Shown in pieces: positions 62,274 through 64,000 of a stretch of 64,000 bases of DNA. The stretch's first letter is position 1, and every line of letters begins with the position of its first letter. The DNA is from Allobosea sp. Root381 (lineage in GTDB: Bacteria > Pseudomonadota > Alphaproteobacteria > Rhizobiales > Beijerinckiaceae). The translations under genes were made by a program, and so were the position numbers. The stretch spans positions 65,335 to 129,334 of the forward strand of contig NZ_LMJT01000001.1 of the NCBI RefSeq assembly GCF_001429395.1, in the 5' to 3' direction. The notes under the pieces were generated by a model that worked only from the letters and a program-made list of their open reading frames with translations, had not been told where the DNA came from and made no database searches.

Positions 62274-63308
62274 TTAGGCCGCGAGGAGGCCGAGAGTGCG
62301 CTCGATGCGCGAGCAGGCACCCCGGCTTCTGGCCTTGTCGTAGCAGCGCTTGAGGCGGCCGCTGGCATAAGCGTTCAGCACGATCTGGTGGACATAGCTC
62401 TTGCGCACGACGGCCGGAGTGTTGACCAGCCGTTCCGAGATGGCGCGCATGATGTCGGCGAGCTGGCGCTTCTTGCCGGTTTCGGTGACGACGACCTCGC
62501 CCGCGAGCAGCAATTCGGCCGCGGCGGCATTGGCGGCGAGCATGCGCAGATCCTTGCTGCTGATCGGAAGTCCGCTGACGCGCTTGAGATAATCGTTTAT
62601 GTCGCCCGCCCTCACCTCTCCGACCGAACCGTCCTCGCGACGGTAATGCAGCAGCCGCCGGCCGGGCAGCGTCATGATCCGGGTGAGCGCGCGCGCGAGC
62701 GCCGGATCCTCCGCGGCGCAGCTGATCTGCTTGCCGCTCTTGCCTTTGAAGGCCAGACAGACCCGGGAACCGGTGATGGAGACATGGCGCTTGAGCAGCG
62801 TCGAGGCGCCGTAGCTGCCGTTCTCACGCGCATAGCTCTCGTTGCCGACTCGGATATGGCAGCGATCGATAATCGCCCCGGCGCAGGCCAGAGCCTTGTC
62901 GCGGCTCAGGCGCCGATCCTTCAGGTCCCGCGCGATGGCTGCCCGCAGTTTCGGCAAGGCGTCGAGCAGGCGCTTCAGGCGAGAGAGCTTGCGGCGCTCG
63001 CGGACCTTCTCCCAGTCGGGATGGTAGCGATGCTGGATGCGGCCAGCCTCGTCATGCCCGACAGCCTGGAGATGGGCGCGCGGATCGGCCGCGATTCTGA
63101 CATCGACATAGGCCGGCGGGATGGCGAGAGAGCGGATGCGCTTCAGCGTTGCCGCCTCGGTGATCCGGTGGCCCTCGCCATCGAGATAGGTGAAGCCCTT
63201 TCCGGCCCGGCGGCGGGTTATGGTCAGCCTGGCTGCCGAGCTGTGCTTGAGGCGCCGCCCGCTCGGCGCCGGCCCCGGATCGGTTTCGTCGAAGATCACC
63301 CGCGCCAT
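62274..63308 (-). CDS. Type IB DNA topoisomerase
   Basis: 344 aa, poxvirus-like. The N-terminal domain ends near residue 90; the catalytic domain has RVGNESYARENGSYGASTL near 151-169, the Lys/Arg of KGKSGKQ, and the catalytic Tyr in VVRKSYVHQIVLNAY near 300-314. The usual C-terminal Pro of KSYVHP is replaced by Gln. Relaxes positive and negative supercoils via a 3'-phosphotyrosine. Common in alphaproteobacteria as an accessory topoisomerase. Confidence 0.9.
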   Translation of the reverse strand: MARVIFDETDPGPAPSGRRLKHSSAARLTITRRRAGKGFTYLDGEGHRITEAATLKRIRSLAIPPAYVDVRIAADPRAHLQAVGHDEAGRIQHRYHPDWEKVRERRKLSRLKRLLDALPKLRAAIARDLKDRRLSRDKALACAGAIIDRCHIRVGNESYARENGSYGASTLLKRHVSITGSRVCLAFKGKSGKQISCAAEDPALARALTRIMTLPGRRLLHYRREDGSVGEVRAGDINDYLKRVSGLPISSKDLRMLAANAAAAELLLAGEVVVTETGKKRQLADIMRAISERLVNTPAVVRKSYVHQIVLNAYASGRLKRCYDKARSRGACSRIERTLGLLAA

Positions 63309-63371
63309 GATGGCTGCTCCCGGTGCGCGGATCGGTCCAACCCGACCGGCGCTGCCGGATTCAATCGCGAA

Positions 63372-63399
63372 CGGCCCCGTCCTGTTCCGGACGGGGCCG
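63372..63399. repeat. Long GC hairpin between topoisomerase IB and the ABC operon
   Basis: An 11-bp perfect stem CGGCCCCGTCC/GGACGGGGCCG with a 6-nt loop, 32 bp beyond the stop of the ABC permease gene. The flanking T-rich tract (CGTTTCTTT) is on the plus-strand side, so as an intrinsic terminator it would suit plus-strand RNA, although the nearest genes are on the minus strand. It may still block minus-strand read-through. Confidence 0.55.
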
Positions 63400-63431
63400 C
63401 GTTTCTTTGCGACGCTTTACGGGCTGATGCT

Positions 63432-64000
63432 TCAGCGCTTGGCGCGCGCCACGATCTGCGTGGGGTTGACGAAGCGCAGGGCAATCAGGAGCCAGACCAG
63501 CGTCGTGACCATGTAGATCACCGCCATCGCGTCGATCGACTGCACCGCGCGCACGCCTGCCGCGAACACCGCATAGTAGAGCGCGACAACCAGCGTCTGG
63601 CTGGTCGGGCCGGCGGTGAGGAAGGTCAGCTCGAACATCGCGATGGTGCGGACCAGCACCAGCAGAAGCGCCGCCAGGATGCCCGGAGCGAGCAAGGGCA
63701 GCAGGATATAGATGAAGAGCTTGAAGGTGTTGGCGCCGAAGACGCGCGCGGCGGCCTCGATCTTGGTGTCGATCTGCTCGATGAAGGGGATCATCACCAG
63801 GATGACGAAGGGCACCGTCGGCACCAGATTGGCCAGCACCACGCCTGACATCTGCCCGGCGAGCCCTGCCCTGTAGAGCACCGTCGCCAGCGGGATGCCG
63901 AAGGTGATCGGCGGCACCAACAGCGGCAGCAGGAAGAGCAGCATGATCAGCTTCTTGCCGGGAAAGTCCCGCCGCGCCAGTGCATAGGCCGCCGGCACGC
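63432..64000 (-). CDS. ABC transporter permease, 5' end cut by window
   Basis: The last 189 residues of a binding-protein-dependent permease; the start lies beyond base 64000. The ATPase-contact EAA loop is IEAAARVFGANTFKLFIYILLPLLAPG, preceded by LANLVPTVPFVILVMIPF. Layout resembles permeases for polyamines, iron(III) or sugars (PotC/MalG-like inner half); the substrate is unclear. Last gene of an operon running into the window. Confidence 0.88.
   Translation of the reverse strand, partial: VPAAYALARRDFPGKKLIMLLFLLPLLVPPITFGIPLATVLYRAGLAGQMSGVVLANLVPTVPFVILVMIPFIEQIDTKIEAAARVFGANTFKLFIYILLPLLAPGILAALLLVLVRTIAMFELTFLTAGPTSQTLVVALYYAVFAAGVRAVQSIDAMAVIYMVTTLVWLLIALRFVNPTQIVARAKR

Overview
The window is GC-rich chromosomal DNA from an alphaproteobacterium. 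A member of the Hyphomicrobiales (Rhizobiales), perhaps close to Bosea, Methylobacterium or Chelatococcus, fits best. The inference rests on a porin N-terminus of the rhizobial type, DUF1289 and DUF971 genes, an HWE-family histidine kinase, promoters resembling those of the EcfG general stress sigma factor, a Tat-exported TRAP binding protein, and a cytochrome bo quinol oxidase operon next to SURF1. No phage, insertion sequence or CRISPR array was found. Most of the window is ordinary chromosome with short gaps and many 1-4 bp gene overlaps.

Layout. 0-4 kb: rpiA (cut by the window edge), a succinate-semialdehyde dehydrogenase, gph, tRNA-Val(CAC) and a small membrane ORF. 4-11 kb: an MHS-family transporter divergent from cyoABCD-SURF1, with a strong 29-bp dyad between them. 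11-18 kb: an L,D-transpeptidase, an amidase/HpxZ pair, DUF971, moaA, and a three-gene module of unknown function (two membrane proteins and a VWA-like protein). 18-31 kb: a soluble MCP with a PilZ domain, an MTOX-like oxidase, several transporters, a second methionine aminopeptidase gene, a polar amino acid ABC uptake operon without its ATPase, and a TRAP binding protein. 31-44 kb: a mini-porin, a translationally coupled GST/secreted paralogue/uracil-DNA glycosylase cluster, a thermonuclease, a histidine kinase, a lectin-like protein, cobT/cobS, a TSUP permease, an SMP-30 lactonase, a REP-like hairpin and an ArsR-SRPBCC-DUF899-DUF1428 cluster.

45-59.6 kb is the most distinctive part. It holds a solitary opgG, a LOV-domain (blue-light) HWE histidine kinase followed by the in-frame remnant of another kinase, and a general-stress-type glycine-rich protein. 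Next comes a second terminal oxidase cluster: CtaG, a CopD-like protein, CoxB, a fused CoxI-CoxIII and a small membrane protein. A formate module follows: a YdeP-type molybdoenzyme, an FNT channel and FdhD. Promoters of the form GGAAC-N16/17-(C/G)GTT lie just upstream of opgG, the stress protein and ctaG. My reading, as inference, is a stress- and possibly light-responsive respiratory and envelope island. 59.8-64 kb returns to housekeeping and accessory genes: dusA, a type II NADH dehydrogenase, topoisomerase IB and the end of an ABC permease gene.

Metabolic links: cyo takes electrons from quinol, the cox cluster takes them from cytochrome c, and NDH-2 and the formate enzyme can feed electrons in. 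MoaA (molybdopterin synthesis) and FdhD (sulfuration) serve the molybdoenzyme.
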